Positions 45,434 to 54,687 of a stretch of DNA of 64,000 bases are shown in pieces. This DNA comes from Parvularcula mediterranea (GTDB lineage Bacteria; Pseudomonadota; Alphaproteobacteria; Caulobacterales; Parvularculaceae). The stretch spans positions 496,001 through 560,000 of the forward strand of contig NZ_JABFCX010000002.1 of NCBI RefSeq assembly GCF_013085255.1, given 5' to 3'. A program made the translations under genes and the position numbers. Below the pieces are notes generated by a model that was given only the letters and a program-made list of their open reading frames with translations, was not told where the DNA came from and did not search any database. Numbering within the stretch: position 1 is the stretch's first letter; each line of letters begins with the position of its first letter.

Positions 45434-45886
45434 ATGGAAATAATAGCGCAAGCCATTCAAATCCTTGGCATCCCAATTGCAATCATCAGTCTTTTGCACA
45501 GCTCGAGTAGAGCGAGTAAAGATAGAAATCTCCAGATAACTCTGAATGTTGTTGAGAATTTCTCAAGTCGGTGGGAGGAGAGTTGGCGCGAGGTAACACA
45601 CTCAACCGTAACAAAACTTAGGGAGAATCCAGATCACACCTTCAGCAGCGAAGAACTTGGAAAAATATATGATATTTTGAATTACGTCGATTGGATAGGT
45701 CGATTAATTCGCGATAAACATTTGAGACAACCGAAAACGGTTTATTTATCGATTGCACCTCGAGTTCTGGGATTGATTGCAGTCATGAGGCCATTCACCG
45801 ATCGACACATCTCTCATCAGGGGAAGGAAATATGGGGTGGCTTGACGCATTTCGATCAAAAGTCCCGGAAAGTCGTCGGGAAGTAG
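45434..45886 (+). CDS. hypothetical protein in AT-rich patch
   Basis: 150 aa, visibly lower GC than any neighbour, with codons such as ATA and AAT that are rare elsewhere here. An N-terminal hydrophobic helix (residues 5-20, AIQILGIPIAIISLL) is followed by a soluble helical part (NLQITLNVVENFSSRWEES, ILNYVDWIGRLIRD). The pattern resembles small membrane-anchored DUF4760-like proteins often found on mobile DNA, but I cannot assign it. Starts 10 bp after the FabH-like gene. Probably acquired. Confidence 0.6.
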   Translation: MEIIAQAIQILGIPIAIISLLHSSSRASKDRNLQITLNVVENFSSRWEESWREVTHSTVTKLRENPDHTFSSEELGKIYDILNYVDWIGRLIRDKHLRQPKTVYLSIAPRVLGLIAVMRPFTDRHISHQGKEIWGGLTHFDQKSRKVVGK

Positions 45887-46329
45887 CCAGAAAGAAGCTC
45901 GTTTCGAAATGCTTGTTCTAGTGCCCGGGGCTTGAAATTTTCGAACCCAGCGTGGACATCGAACGGCAATTTCAAGTCGGATACCCACCCAATCTGCGAT
46001 AAGCCCTACTAGGCACCATATGGCCTGAACTAATCTATATTGGGTGATCGATGTCCCCCGCCGCAGCGGACTTAAGCAAGGCAGCGGCCCTGTCTTGGGA
46101 AGGACCAATCTCGCCGACTTCCTTTAATATCTTGATATAGCATTCACAGGCGACAGCTCAGGCCCCGCCCGCCCCGAAATGACAGCAAGCACTTATGCCC
46201 CCACCCCTTCGATCCTTTACACTCCCACCATCGAGCAGACTGCAGGAGGTCAGGATCCGTCGTCTGGCGCTCTGTTCGTGTCGGGACTGTCCGTCTTCGG
46301 ACTGCCTCCGCTCGCGGGAGCGCACCAAC

Positions 46330-46557
46330 GCGCTCAAATAGCGAAGCGGTAGCGCAGATAAAAACGAAGAAGCACGGACGTTCGGAGGGCGTGAGCTAGG
46401 GATTGGCCGTTCACCGAACAGCAGGCAGACCCGGCCCATGCGCGCGGTCGGCCCTGGAAAGCCTCATGCCGCAGCACAGAACAAAAAGATCCAACGCTGC
46501 GACAGCCGCGCGCGTGGTTCCTTCTTTCTAAGCGCTACCGCTTCGCCACTTGAGCGC
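46330..46557. repeat. 26-bp inverted repeats flanking a 176-bp spacer
   Basis: The 26-bp sequence at 46330-46355 (starts GCGCTCAAATAGCG) and the reverse complement of 46532-46557 agree at 24 of 26 positions. No transposase-like ORF lies between them. Could be ends of a degraded small mobile element. Confidence 0.55.
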
Positions 46558-46566
46558 GGCGGGCGC

Positions 46567-46701
46567 CTAGCCGTGCCGACCTCTCCGTTTTCCCGGAAAG
46601 CCGAAGGCTTATCCGGGACCCATGGACTGACTTCCCCACGCAGAGAAACAGTCAGTCCATGGGTCCCGGCTCTCCCTCCGCTCGGCCGGGAAAACGGCTA
46701 G
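46567..46701. repeat. nested palindrome, 135 bp
   Basis: A perfect 20-bp inverted repeat, 46613-46632 (CCGGGACCCATGGACTGACT) and 46650-46669, loop 17 nt. It is enclosed by CCGTTTTCCCGG (46585-46596)/CCGGGAAAACGG (46686-46697) and by CTAGCCGT (46567-46574)/ACGGCTAG (46694-46701). No T-run follows. This could form a large cruciform. Confidence 0.8.
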
Positions 46702-46759
46702 CATCGACCTGCAAAACCCAACCCTTCTCGAACCGCCCGCGCCCGGCTATCCCCGTCCG

Positions 46760-47344
46760 ATGAGCACCAATCCGCCAAGGGCGTGGCAGCGGATGCTGTC
46801 AGGCCGCCGCCTCGACATTCTCGACCCCTCGCCTCTCGACGTGGAGATCGAGGACATCGCCCACGGCCTCGCGCGCGTTGCGAGGTGGAATGGCCAGACT
46901 GTCGGTGTACTGCCTTTCAACGTAGCTCAGCACTCGGTCATCGTGCTTGACATGTGTGTGCAGATGAAACCCAACTGGCCGAGGGAGTGGCGCCTCGCCG
47001 CCCTCCTCCACGATGCGCCGGAATACGTCATTGGCGACATGATCTCGCCCTTCAAGGCGCTCTTAGGCGGCAACTACAAGGACGTGGAGAAGCGCCTCGA
47101 GCAAGCGATCCACCTCCGCTTCGGCCTCCCCGCCGACTTGCCCGCGGAGGTTCACCGGCACATCAAGAGGGCTGACCGTGCCTGCGCCTATTTCGAAGCC
47201 ACCCAGCTCGCAGGGTTTTCGGTGGAGGAAGCCAAGAAGTTCTTCCCCGTACCAACAAAAGTCGACCCCCTGACCATCGACATTCTCTCCACGGAAGAAA
47301 GCCAGCGGCTATACTTGGAGCGCTTCGAGGAACTCTGTTCTTAA
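46760..47344 (+). CDS. HD-domain hydrolase (YfbR-like)
   Basis: 194 aa. HD metal motif: AQHSVIVLD, LLHDAPEYVIGD and a later Asp in RADRACAYFE, the arrangement of YfbR-like 5'-nucleotidases/HD hydrolases. Probably hydrolyses nucleoside monophosphates, but the substrate is not certain. It precedes the NAD regulator gene by 43 bp. Confidence 0.8.
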   Translation: MSTNPPRAWQRMLSGRRLDILDPSPLDVEIEDIAHGLARVARWNGQTVGVLPFNVAQHSVIVLDMCVQMKPNWPREWRLAALLHDAPEYVIGDMISPFKALLGGNYKDVEKRLEQAIHLRFGLPADLPAEVHRHIKRADRACAYFEATQLAGFSVEEAKKFFPVPTKVDPLTIDILSTEESQRLYLERFEELCS

Positions 47345-47387
47345 GCAGACGCTTGAAGCTGTCACAAAAAACGCCCACACGCAGTGT

Positions 47388-48326
47388 GTGGAAAGAAGGC
47401 TGGTCATCGGGCTCAACATTGCGCTCACCACTCTGATCGAGGGGGAGCCGCATGTGCTGTGCGTCAAGCGCGCCGGGGGTTGGGGCCTGCCATTCGGCCG
47501 GTTCGACCCTGAGGAGCACCGCACCTTCGAGCTCGCCATGCGCGACTTCGTCGAGCGTCAGACGGCTGTCCCGCTGGGCTACGTCGAGCAGCTCTACACC
47601 TTCGGCGACAAGGGCCGCGAAGCCCCCCGCGCCTCGCTGAGGTCAGGTGACGAAGCCGACCGCATCGTCTCCGTCGGCTACCTCGCCCTCTCGCCAGAAC
47701 CGACCCAGCCACAGCTTGAAAGCGCAGCTTGGCGCCCTTGGTACGCCTTCTTCCCCTGGGAAGACCAACGCGAAGAAGGCGCTGATCTCAGGGAAGACAT
47801 CGCGGAGAAGCTCCGGGACTGGGCTGCTGGGGACGACGAAAAGCTCGACCGCATTGCGCAGGTCTTCTGCGGCGAAGACCAGAGCTGGAGCGAAGAACGT
47901 GCTCTCGACCGTTACGAGCTGATGTACGAAGCGCAGCTGGTCACCGAGGCGCACCGTGACCGGGACGGTGTCGAAGGACCTCTCCTCCACGGCGAAGCGA
48001 TGATCTCGGACCACCGCCGGATCCTGGCGACAGCTATAGGGCGCCTGCGGGGCAAGCTTCGCTACAGGCCGGTGATTTTCAACCTTATCCCCGCACACTT
48101 TACCCTCGGTACACTGCAGGTATCTGTAGAAGCCATCCTAGGCTTCTCCGTCCACAAACAGAATTTCCGGAGAGGTGTCGAGGGCAGTGAGCTTGTCAGC
48201 AAGACAGGCGAGACCAGCTCGGCGACGGGAGGAAGACCGGCAGCCCTCTACGAGCCCGGTCCCGCTGTCGATGCAGAGGCGGGGAGCGGCCTTCCGCTCC
48301 CGCGCCTCAAATTGTCAGCAGGCTGA
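47388..48326 (+). CDS. nadQ: NUDIX-like NAD metabolism regulator (NadQ/NrtR type, COG4111-like)
   Basis: 312 aa. N-terminal NUDIX-like fold without a usable catalytic NUDIX box (GGWGLPFGRFDPEEHRTFELAMRDFVERQT, YVEQLYTFGDKGR). A C-terminal winged helix follows: FNLIPAHFTLGTLQVSVEAILG, HKQNFRR and GRPAALY, as in NrtR. I recall COG4111 (NadQ) as a repressor of nadABC in alphaproteobacteria; nadABC lies 2.9 kb away. The GTG start codon is inside an inverted repeat, CCACAC (47375-47380)/GTGTGG (47386-47391), and there is no Shine-Dalgarno site, which may allow self-control (speculative). Convergent with the RTX gene, 2 bp apart. Confidence 0.78.
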   Translation: MERRLVIGLNIALTTLIEGEPHVLCVKRAGGWGLPFGRFDPEEHRTFELAMRDFVERQTAVPLGYVEQLYTFGDKGREAPRASLRSGDEADRIVSVGYLALSPEPTQPQLESAAWRPWYAFFPWEDQREEGADLREDIAEKLRDWAAGDDEKLDRIAQVFCGEDQSWSEERALDRYELMYEAQLVTEAHRDRDGVEGPLLHGEAMISDHRRILATAIGRLRGKLRYRPVIFNLIPAHFTLGTLQVSVEAILGFSVHKQNFRRGVEGSELVSKTGETSSATGGRPAALYEPGPAVDAEAGSGLPLPRLKLSAG

Positions 48327-48328
48327 CG

Positions 48329-50965
48329 TCAGGCAACGAGAACGTCGTCGAACTCGGCAAAGACCTGAGCGTCCGAGAACTTGTTGCCGACATTCGTGGT
48401 GCCGAAGATGTCTTCGAGGGTCAGGCCGTCTTGACCGATGAGTCCTTCGAGGCGGACCCCATGGATAATGCGGCCTGCGTCATCACGCTCGAAGGAAAGG
48501 AACAGGTCGTTGTCCGACCGCGTGACCCGCGTGTTGGTCGTGCCGTCCCTGTTCAGAACGTCGATGAACGCAAGCAGGTCGTCCGCCGACCGAATGCCGT
48601 TCTCGGTGAAGCTGCGAAGCGTCTGCTCCCAGCCCGAGGATACGACGGAGGACCAGTCAAACTGAACGATCAGGACATCGCGGCCTGCAAAGGTGAAGTC
48701 CGTGATCGTGTCCGCACCATTGCCAACCACAAAGCTGTCAGGGCCGTTTTTGCCCGTGTACGCATCATGACCAGCGCCGCCGACGAGCAGGTCACCCTTG
48801 CCTCCGCCGATCAGGTGCTCGTTCGCTGCACCACCGAAGAGGACGTCAGTGTACCGCGTGCCGTTGATTTCGATAAGGCCGTCAGAGACCTCAGCGGTCA
48901 CTTCAGCACGGTAGTCGGCGAAGACGTCTGCGAGATCCTGCCCCGCCGCATCAACATGCATGATGTGGATCGCACGGCCATTGCCGAAATGATAGCTGAG
49001 CGAGGACCCGACGAGCTCAGCGTATGTCGCAGCGCTGTTGTCCGTAGCCAGAATGTCGGCAAGCTGCTTCAGCTCGTCGAGCGTGCTGATGCCCCTGTCG
49101 AGCATCGAGAACACTTCGGAGGCCTTGTTGAAGCCGCTGAAGGTTTGAGCGGTGGAGAGAAGGTCCACGCCCGCGTCGCCCCACTGACCGGTTTCAAACT
49201 CGAAGATCCAGTCTTGCTCCGTGCCCAGATCGAACTCGTCACGACCGCCGAGGTCAAAGCCTTGGAAGAGATCGCCGATCATGATGTTGCGACCATTGAT
49301 CGAGACCGTACGGTCGTCTCCGCCGGAACCGACCAGAATATCGTCTCCCCGCTTCCCAACGAGGCGGTCGTCACCGGACCCACCATCCAGGAAGTCCGAG
49401 CCTTGGGTGCCGACGATGCGTTCATCGAGATAGATCCCGCGAATGGGGTTTTCCGTCGAGATGACCGGCGCTTCTTCGTAGGTCGCCTCGGGCAGCGGCG
49501 CTTCCGGTTCAGGAGCCGGCGGGGGCGGAGGCGGCGGCGCTGGCGCAGGAACGTCTTCGCCGATTGGGAAGTCCTGCGTCAAAAGCTCGTTCGGCAGGGT
49601 CAGGTTCGCCGGATTGAAGAGCCGGATCGAGAGCCCGCCTTCGAAGCCGGAAAGGCCCGCGCCGAACAGAGCTTCACCGTCGAGCGCAATCGTCGCAGAG
49701 GTCTCGAGATCGAACACCGCACGGCCGGTGACCCGGCCGTTCGTACCCAGAACTTCATAGCCCACCGATGCCGCCGCGGCACCGTTCCCGAACTGCTGGC
49801 TGAGGACGATATCGAACTCGATCGTCGTTCCGGAAACACGGACGCTGTCGGTGACAGACACGACTGGCAGATTGCGTCCATCGAGCGTGTTGGTGAAGAT
49901 CGTTCCGTTGTTGGCGATGGTGTGGCCGAAATCCTGGAGCATCAGGAGTTCGAGGATGCCCACCGCAACACGGTCACCGTTCACCGTGAAGGGGTTCATC
50001 AGGCTGTGGCGCAGATCGGAGTCAAATCCGTCGATCGCCCTGCCCAGAAGGTGCGAAAGGTCCGAACCCGAACTACCGGTGGTAAATTCGATCGGCACGC
50101 CGTCACCATAGCCCTCGGCCGCGTTCGGTCCGTAGTACCGGGCGATCCCTTCGCTATCGAACCGCGTGTAGTAGTCGAGGTAGGTCCCGTAATTGAGGTT
50201 CACGGTCTGCCCGTCGATGGTGAAGTTCGACGTCTCGTAAACGCCGACCGCATCGTTGAGACCGATGAAGCCAAGACCGTGGCCGATCTCGTGGAGCATG
50301 ACCGAATAGAAGTCGATCTTCCCGGAAGGAACAGACTCGGTGAGGTCGGTTCCGAAGTAGAAGGAGTCGTTCTGGAGGAGCGTCTCGTTGACGAAGACCA
50401 CGATGTCCGCAGCGCCGCCATTGAGATCCTGACCGGTCTGAAGCTCGATCAGCGATCCCGGCAGGACAACGCGGAAGTCACCGTCGTTGATGAAGCCGTT
50501 ATTGTCGGTGTCGATATACTCACCGAAATAGAGACCGCCCGGACCCGCCGAAGCGACGGCATCGGTCCCGCCGACCGTCACGCTGATATCGAGGGTGCCT
50601 GCCTGATTACCTCCGAGGAAGTAGGCCCAGGTCTTCATCGCAAGGTCCACGACCTCGGTGAAGGCCTGCAGCGTCGAGGAACCAAGGGAGCCCACAGCGT
50701 CGATGACGTCGATCGTGTAGTTGAAGTTTCCGGGGCCATTGACGATGTCGCTGGCGAGCTCGGAAACGCCCGTCATCACCGCGCCGAAGGGGCCCGAGGA
50801 AACCGAGTCACCCCATGCCGGCTCGAAGCTGTCGATCTCTTCCTGATCGAGGCTGCAGCCGTGGCAGTGGCAGAGAAACGGATGGTCTGCGAAGACCTCG
50901 TACGATGTCTGATCGTGTTCAGTTGAAAAAGACGCGTTGTTAGAAATGGCGCTGCCGAGAAGCAT
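48329..50965 (-). CDS. RTX metalloprotease, type I secreted
   Basis: 878 aa, no signal peptide, as expected for type I secretion. A Cys/His cluster (CHCHGC, 32-37) opens the protein. The protease domain has HEIGHGLGF (225-233) with Glu226 catalytic, and a met-turn-like LMNP (322-325). The usual third zinc ligand ten residues after the first His is absent; His305 (SHLLG) or His320 could serve, as in leishmanolysin-like enzymes. A proline-rich linker (472-492) joins two sets of RTX calcium repeats (about 519-551 and about 745-795, GGSGDDRLVG and GGAGHDAYTG). The C-terminus is acidic and hydrophobic, like a secretion signal. No ABC exporter gene is nearby. Confidence 0.85.
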   Translation of the reverse strand: MLLGSAISNNASFSTEHDQTSYEVFADHPFLCHCHGCSLDQEEIDSFEPAWGDSVSSGPFGAVMTGVSELASDIVNGPGNFNYTIDVIDAVGSLGSSTLQAFTEVVDLAMKTWAYFLGGNQAGTLDISVTVGGTDAVASAGPGGLYFGEYIDTDNNGFINDGDFRVVLPGSLIELQTGQDLNGGAADIVVFVNETLLQNDSFYFGTDLTESVPSGKIDFYSVMLHEIGHGLGFIGLNDAVGVYETSNFTIDGQTVNLNYGTYLDYYTRFDSEGIARYYGPNAAEGYGDGVPIEFTTGSSGSDLSHLLGRAIDGFDSDLRHSLMNPFTVNGDRVAVGILELLMLQDFGHTIANNGTIFTNTLDGRNLPVVSVTDSVRVSGTTIEFDIVLSQQFGNGAAAASVGYEVLGTNGRVTGRAVFDLETSATIALDGEALFGAGLSGFEGGLSIRLFNPANLTLPNELLTQDFPIGEDVPAPAPPPPPPPAPEPEAPLPEATYEEAPVISTENPIRGIYLDERIVGTQGSDFLDGGSGDDRLVGKRGDDILVGSGGDDRTVSINGRNIMIGDLFQGFDLGGRDEFDLGTEQDWIFEFETGQWGDAGVDLLSTAQTFSGFNKASEVFSMLDRGISTLDELKQLADILATDNSAATYAELVGSSLSYHFGNGRAIHIMHVDAAGQDLADVFADYRAEVTAEVSDGLIEINGTRYTDVLFGGAANEHLIGGGKGDLLVGGAGHDAYTGKNGPDSFVVGNGADTITDFTFAGRDVLIVQFDWSSVVSSGWEQTLRSFTENGIRSADDLLAFIDVLNRDGTTNTRVTRSDNDLFLSFERDDAGRIIHGVRLEGLIGQDGLTLEDIFGTTNVGNKFSDAQVFAEFDDVLVA

Positions 50966-50994
50966 CGCATCCCCCTTTTTAACCTAGTCCGCCC

Positions 50995-51012
50995 GTTCAC
51001 CCCGATGTGAAC
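50995..51012. promoter_or_regulatory. palindrome upstream of the RTX gene
   Basis: GTTCAC (50995-51000) and GTGAAC (51007-51012), separated by 6 bp, 30 bp before the RTX start and 179 bp before nadA. It has the size of a dimer operator; regulator unknown. Confidence 0.35.
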
Positions 51013-51190
51013 TGGGACGCGATAACGGTAAACGGTTTGGAACAGCAAGGATGGGTTGGTTACGCCTCGGAAAGACCCCGGATGCGGGAACCCTCGCCAG
51101 GCTGTGACTTTCCGCCTGAGAAAAACTCTTGTCGAGCATAAGGCGAGGAGCCATATACTCGCTGTGAGCAAAAGGCGGAGCCCAGTTGCG

Positions 51191-52282
51191 ATGGCTGCTT
51201 TCGAGACAGGTACGGAGACGCGGACACCCGAAGAGGTGCGAGCTTTGACCGATCATCTCTATCCCCTTGTATCTGCACGCATTCCGCGCTTTGAGTGGGA
51301 CTTGATGGCGCCGGTGATCGCACGGATCAACGAGCTCAAGGCCGAAAAGGGCGCGGTGATCCTCGCCCACAACTACATGACTCCCGAAATCTTCGCCTGC
51401 GTCGGTGATATTCGGGGAGACAGTTTACAACTAGCGCGCGAAGCTGCCGAGACAACTGCACCTGTGATTGTGCAGGCTGGCGTTCACTTCATGGCAGAGA
51501 CAAGCAAGATTCTCGCTCCAGAGAAAACTGTTTTGATCCCTTCGATGGAGGCAGGTTGCTCTCTGGCATCGTCGATCACGGGCGCGGATGTCCGTCTCCT
51601 TAAAGAGCGCTATCCGGGCGTGCCGGTCGTCACCTACGTGAACACGACCGCCGAGGTGAAGGCCGAGACCGACATCTGCTGCACCTCCTCGAACGCGGTG
51701 CAGGTCGTCGAGCACATCTGTGAAGAGTTCGGCACGGATCAGGTCATCCTTATCCCTGACCAGTACCTTGCCAAGAACGTCGCCCGCATGACCGATAAGA
51801 AGGTCATCACCTGGGCTGGCTCTTGCGAGGTGCACGAGCAGTTCACGGCTGACGACATCAAGGAGATGCGCGACGCCAATCCGGGCGTCGTCGTTCTCGC
51901 CCACCCTGAGTGCCCGCCGGATGTGCTTCAGGAAGCGGACTATGCAGGCTCGACCGCAGCCATGTCAGGCTATGTTGCCAAAGAGCAGCCGCGCCAGGTG
52001 GTCCTCATCACCGAATGTTCGATGTCGGACAATGTGGCGCTCGAGAACCCGGACGTCGAGTTCGTCAGGCCCTGCAACCTCTGCCCGCACATGAAGCGCA
52101 TCACGCTTGAAGGCATCCAGATGGCGCTCGAGACGATGACACACGAAGTCACGGTGGACCCGGTGATCGCAGCCCGTGCCCGCGAGGCCGTGGAGCGGAT
52201 GATCGCCTTGCCGAGCCCCTCCTTTCCTGCCGCCTTTGACCGCGGCCATGGCGGGGACGTCATCTCCGTCGAGCAGCGATAA
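51191..52282 (+). CDS. nadA: quinolinate synthase
   Basis: 363 aa from ATG 51191, with GGAG about 14 bp upstream; the frame is open earlier without a site. [4Fe-4S] ligands are Cys in [18 protein letters not shown] or PECPPD, and [21 protein letters not shown] is the substrate-binding start. Condenses iminoaspartate with dihydroxyacetone phosphate. First gene of a nadA-nadB-nadC run. Confidence 0.95.
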   Translation: MAAFETGTETRTPEEVRALTDHLYPLVSARIPRFEWDLMAPVIARINELKAEKGAVILAHNYMTPEIFACVGDIRGDSLQLAREAAETTAPVIVQAGVHFMAETSKILAPEKTVLIPSMEAGCSLASSITGADVRLLKERYPGVPVVTYVNTTAEVKAETDICCTSSNAVQVVEHICEEFGTDQVILIPDQYLAKNVARMTDKKVITWAGSCEVHEQFTADDIKEMRDANPGVVVLAHPECPPDVLQEADYAGSTAAMSGYVAKEQPRQVVLITECSMSDNVALENPDVEFVRPCNLCPHMKRITLEGIQMALETMTHEVTVDPVIAARAREAVERMIALPSPSFPAAFDRGHGGDVISVEQR

Positions 52283-52294
52283 GTATCCCGCCCG

Positions 52295-53839
52295 GTGGAG
52301 GCCTCAGGTGACACCGGGCGTGTGCTGATCATTGGAGCTGGCATCGCAGGCCTTTGGACCGCGCTCCAACTCAGACCGCTCCCCGTCACGGTGATCACTG
52401 CTGGCAAGCTTGGCCAGGGCAGCTCCTCTTGGGCGCAAGGCGGGCTCGCAGCAGCAGTGGGTGGAGACGACACCCCTGCCCTTCACGCAGCGGATACGAT
52501 CGAAGCCGGTGCGGGACTGTGCGACCGGCGCGCTGTCGACATTCTCTGTACGGATGGACCTGATGCCGTAGAAGCCTTGGCGGAGCTCGGCGTCCCTTTC
52601 GACCGCAATGATGATGGCTCGCTGAAAGTCGGCCGGGAAGCTGCTCACGGTCAGGACCGCATCGTCCATGTGGGCGGCGACGAAGCTGGCGCTGCCATCA
52701 TGCGCTGCCTGACCGAAGCCGCGGAGGCTGCCGAGAGCATCACCATCCGTGAACGAACGGCAGCTTACAGGATCAACACGGACGCGCACGGCAATGCCTG
52801 TGGCGCGTCTGCCTTGGACATCGAAAAGGGTGAGCCCGTCACGTTCGAAGCGTCATCCGTTGTCCTCGCCACCGGGGGCATCGGCGGGCTCTACGCCGTC
52901 ACCACCAATCCGTTGTCGAGCCAGGGGCATGGCATCGCCATGGCCGCCCTTGCGGGAGCGGCTTTGCGGGATCTGGAGTTCGTCCAGTTCCACCCCACGG
53001 CGCTCCATGTCGGGCGTGACCCGGCACCCCTCGCGACGGAAGCGATCAGGGGAGCGGGCGGCACGCTCCTCGATAATGATGGTGAGCGCTTCATGCTCGC
53101 GCTTCATCGTGATGCGGAGCTTGCGCCGAGGGATGTCGTCGCGCGCGGGGTGGCCTCCGCCATCAAGAGGACAGGTGCAGCGTTTCTCGACGTACGCGGA
53201 GAGCTTGGGGACAGGTTCGCGGAAGCCTTCCCGACCGTGTTCGCGGCTTGCGAAGCCGCGGGCCTCAATCCCGCGACTGACCTTTTGCCGATTGCTCCTG
53301 CAGCACACTACCATATGGGCGGCATCATGACGGATACGGAGGGCCGCTCGAGTCTCCCGGGTCTCTTTGCCGTCGGTGAGTGCGCGAGCACGGGGGTCCA
53401 CGGCGCCAACCGGCTTGCCTCCAATTCGCTTCTCGAGGCGATTGTCTTTGGGAGCCGCGCTGCCAAGGTCTTGAGCCGGGAGAAAGGCGCTGTCGGCGAG
53501 CCCTCGGAAACACAGCAATCATCGCTGGAGATTGGTCCCGCCATGGACCTGAGCGATGTCCGTAGGCTGATGGCCAGCGAAGCAGGCATCCTGCGGATTG
53601 CCTCGGGACTTCGCGACGCTGAACGGCACCTGGCGCAGAAGGAGGCGCAATCAAGCGGCGAGGAGATGGCTCTCCTCACGGCGCGCCTCGTGCTCGAAGC
53701 CGCACGTGCACGCGAGGAAAGCCGAGGCGCCCACCAGCGCTCGGACTATCCTGAAACGAGTGAAGCTGCGCTCCACTCCCTTATAAATCTGAAGCCCGAC
53801 GGGACCATCAGCGTGGGTTTCGAGGAAGTACGACCATGA
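52295..53839 (+). CDS. nadB: L-aspartate oxidase
   Basis: 514 aa from GTG 52295. FAD-binding motif IIGAGIAGLWTAL, then GLAAAVGGDD and the fumarate-reductase-family substrate region LEFVQFHPTALHV; HYHMGGIMTD and ANRLASNSLLEA are present. Makes iminoaspartate for NadA. It lies 12 bp after nadA and overlaps nadC by 4 bp. Confidence 0.95.
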   Translation: MEASGDTGRVLIIGAGIAGLWTALQLRPLPVTVITAGKLGQGSSSWAQGGLAAAVGGDDTPALHAADTIEAGAGLCDRRAVDILCTDGPDAVEALAELGVPFDRNDDGSLKVGREAAHGQDRIVHVGGDEAGAAIMRCLTEAAEAAESITIRERTAAYRINTDAHGNACGASALDIEKGEPVTFEASSVVLATGGIGGLYAVTTNPLSSQGHGIAMAALAGAALRDLEFVQFHPTALHVGRDPAPLATEAIRGAGGTLLDNDGERFMLALHRDAELAPRDVVARGVASAIKRTGAAFLDVRGELGDRFAEAFPTVFAACEAAGLNPATDLLPIAPAAHYHMGGIMTDTEGRSSLPGLFAVGECASTGVHGANRLASNSLLEAIVFGSRAAKVLSREKGAVGEPSETQQSSLEIGPAMDLSDVRRLMASEAGILRIASGLRDAERHLAQKEAQSSGEEMALLTARLVLEAARAREESRGAHQRSDYPETSEAALHSLINLKPDGTISVGFEEVRP

Positions 53840-54687
53840 GACTGCCTGACGAAATGATGCGCCCACTGATCAGGGAAGCGCTGGCGGAGGACCTCGCGCA
53901 GGGCGGAGACCTCACCACCATGGCGACGATTTCGCCAGAAGAGCCCGGCACCGCGCACCTTAACGCGAGAGCGGACGGGATCGCGGCGGGGATCGATGCA
54001 GCAGTTCTCGCCTTTGCGATGGTCGATGCCTCTCTCAAGGTGACGCAGCGGATCGAAGACGGGCAGCGCTTCCGCGCAGGTGATGCGCTCCTGACCGTCG
54101 AAGGCAGCGCCGCTTCGCTTCTCACGGGGGAACGCACAGCGCTCAACCTTCTCACCCACCTCTGCGGCATTGCTCAGCTAACAGATCAGTACGTTCAGGC
54201 TGTGAAGGGGACAAAGGCGCGGATTGCTGCGACTCGTAAGACCCTGCCGGGCCTGAGGCTTCTCCAGAAGCATGCCGCGCGCTGTGGCGGTGGGATGACC
54301 CACCGGATGAGCCTCTCCGATGCGGTGATGATCAAGGACAACCATATCGTCGCCAGCGGCGGGCTTGCTCAATCAGTAGAGCGGGCCCGGGAGTTTGCCG
54401 GCCACACGGTGAAAATCGAGATCGAAGTCGACACGCTCGAGCAGCTCCGCGAGGTCCTGCCTGCGAAGCCTGATATCGTACTCCTCGACAATATGAGTAC
54501 GGATCAGTTGAAAGAAGCGGTCACCATCGCCAGTGGGCAGACGATCCTCGAAGCATCAGGCGGCGTTACGCTGGAAACGGTGCGAGGCATCGCGGAAACC
54601 GGGGTGGATGTCATATCCGTGGGTGCACTCACCCACTCCGCCCCTGCCCTTGATATCGGGATGGAGCTCAGCTCGCCACGTCGCTGA
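53836..54687 (+). CDS. nadC: nicotinate-nucleotide pyrophosphorylase (quinolinate phosphoribosyltransferase)
   Basis: 283 aa. Active-site motifs: GERTALNLLTHLCGIA, ATRKTLPGLRLLQKHA, HRMSLSDAVMIKDNH and DIVLLDNMS. Converts quinolinate to nicotinate mononucleotide. The last 20 bp overlap a convergent cell-wall hydrolase gene. With nadA and nadB it forms the whole de novo route from aspartate. Confidence 0.95.
   Translation: MRLPDEMMRPLIREALAEDLAQGGDLTTMATISPEEPGTAHLNARADGIAAGIDAAVLAFAMVDASLKVTQRIEDGQRFRAGDALLTVEGSAASLLTGERTALNLLTHLCGIAQLTDQYVQAVKGTKARIAATRKTLPGLRLLQKHAARCGGGMTHRMSLSDAVMIKDNHIVASGGLAQSVERAREFAGHTVKIEIEVDTLEQLREVLPAKPDIVLLDNMSTDQLKEAVTIASGQTILEASGGVTLETVRGIAETGVDVISVGALTHSAPALDIGMELSSPRR

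Larger units (their letters stand above)
45887..46759 (+). other. 873-bp gene-poor region
   Basis: AT-richer up to about 46150, then GC-rich. It holds a 26-bp inverted repeat pair and a nested palindrome (listed separately). Short ORFs exist on the minus strand (about 46158-46439) and plus strand (46438-46701), but they are rich in Arg and Ser, carry no motif and lack Shine-Dalgarno sites. I judge it a remnant or integration zone. Confidence 0.5.

Noticed and set aside
46158-46439. 93-codon minus-strand frame in the gene-poor region
   Set aside because: Arg/Ser-rich, no Shine-Dalgarno site and no homology I recognise; likely chance.
48431-50926. 831-codon open frame on the plus strand opposite the RTX gene
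   Set aside because: It mirrors the RTX coding sequence. The translation is Arg/Val/Asp-rich with no domain, and the RTX protein has clear motifs throughout.
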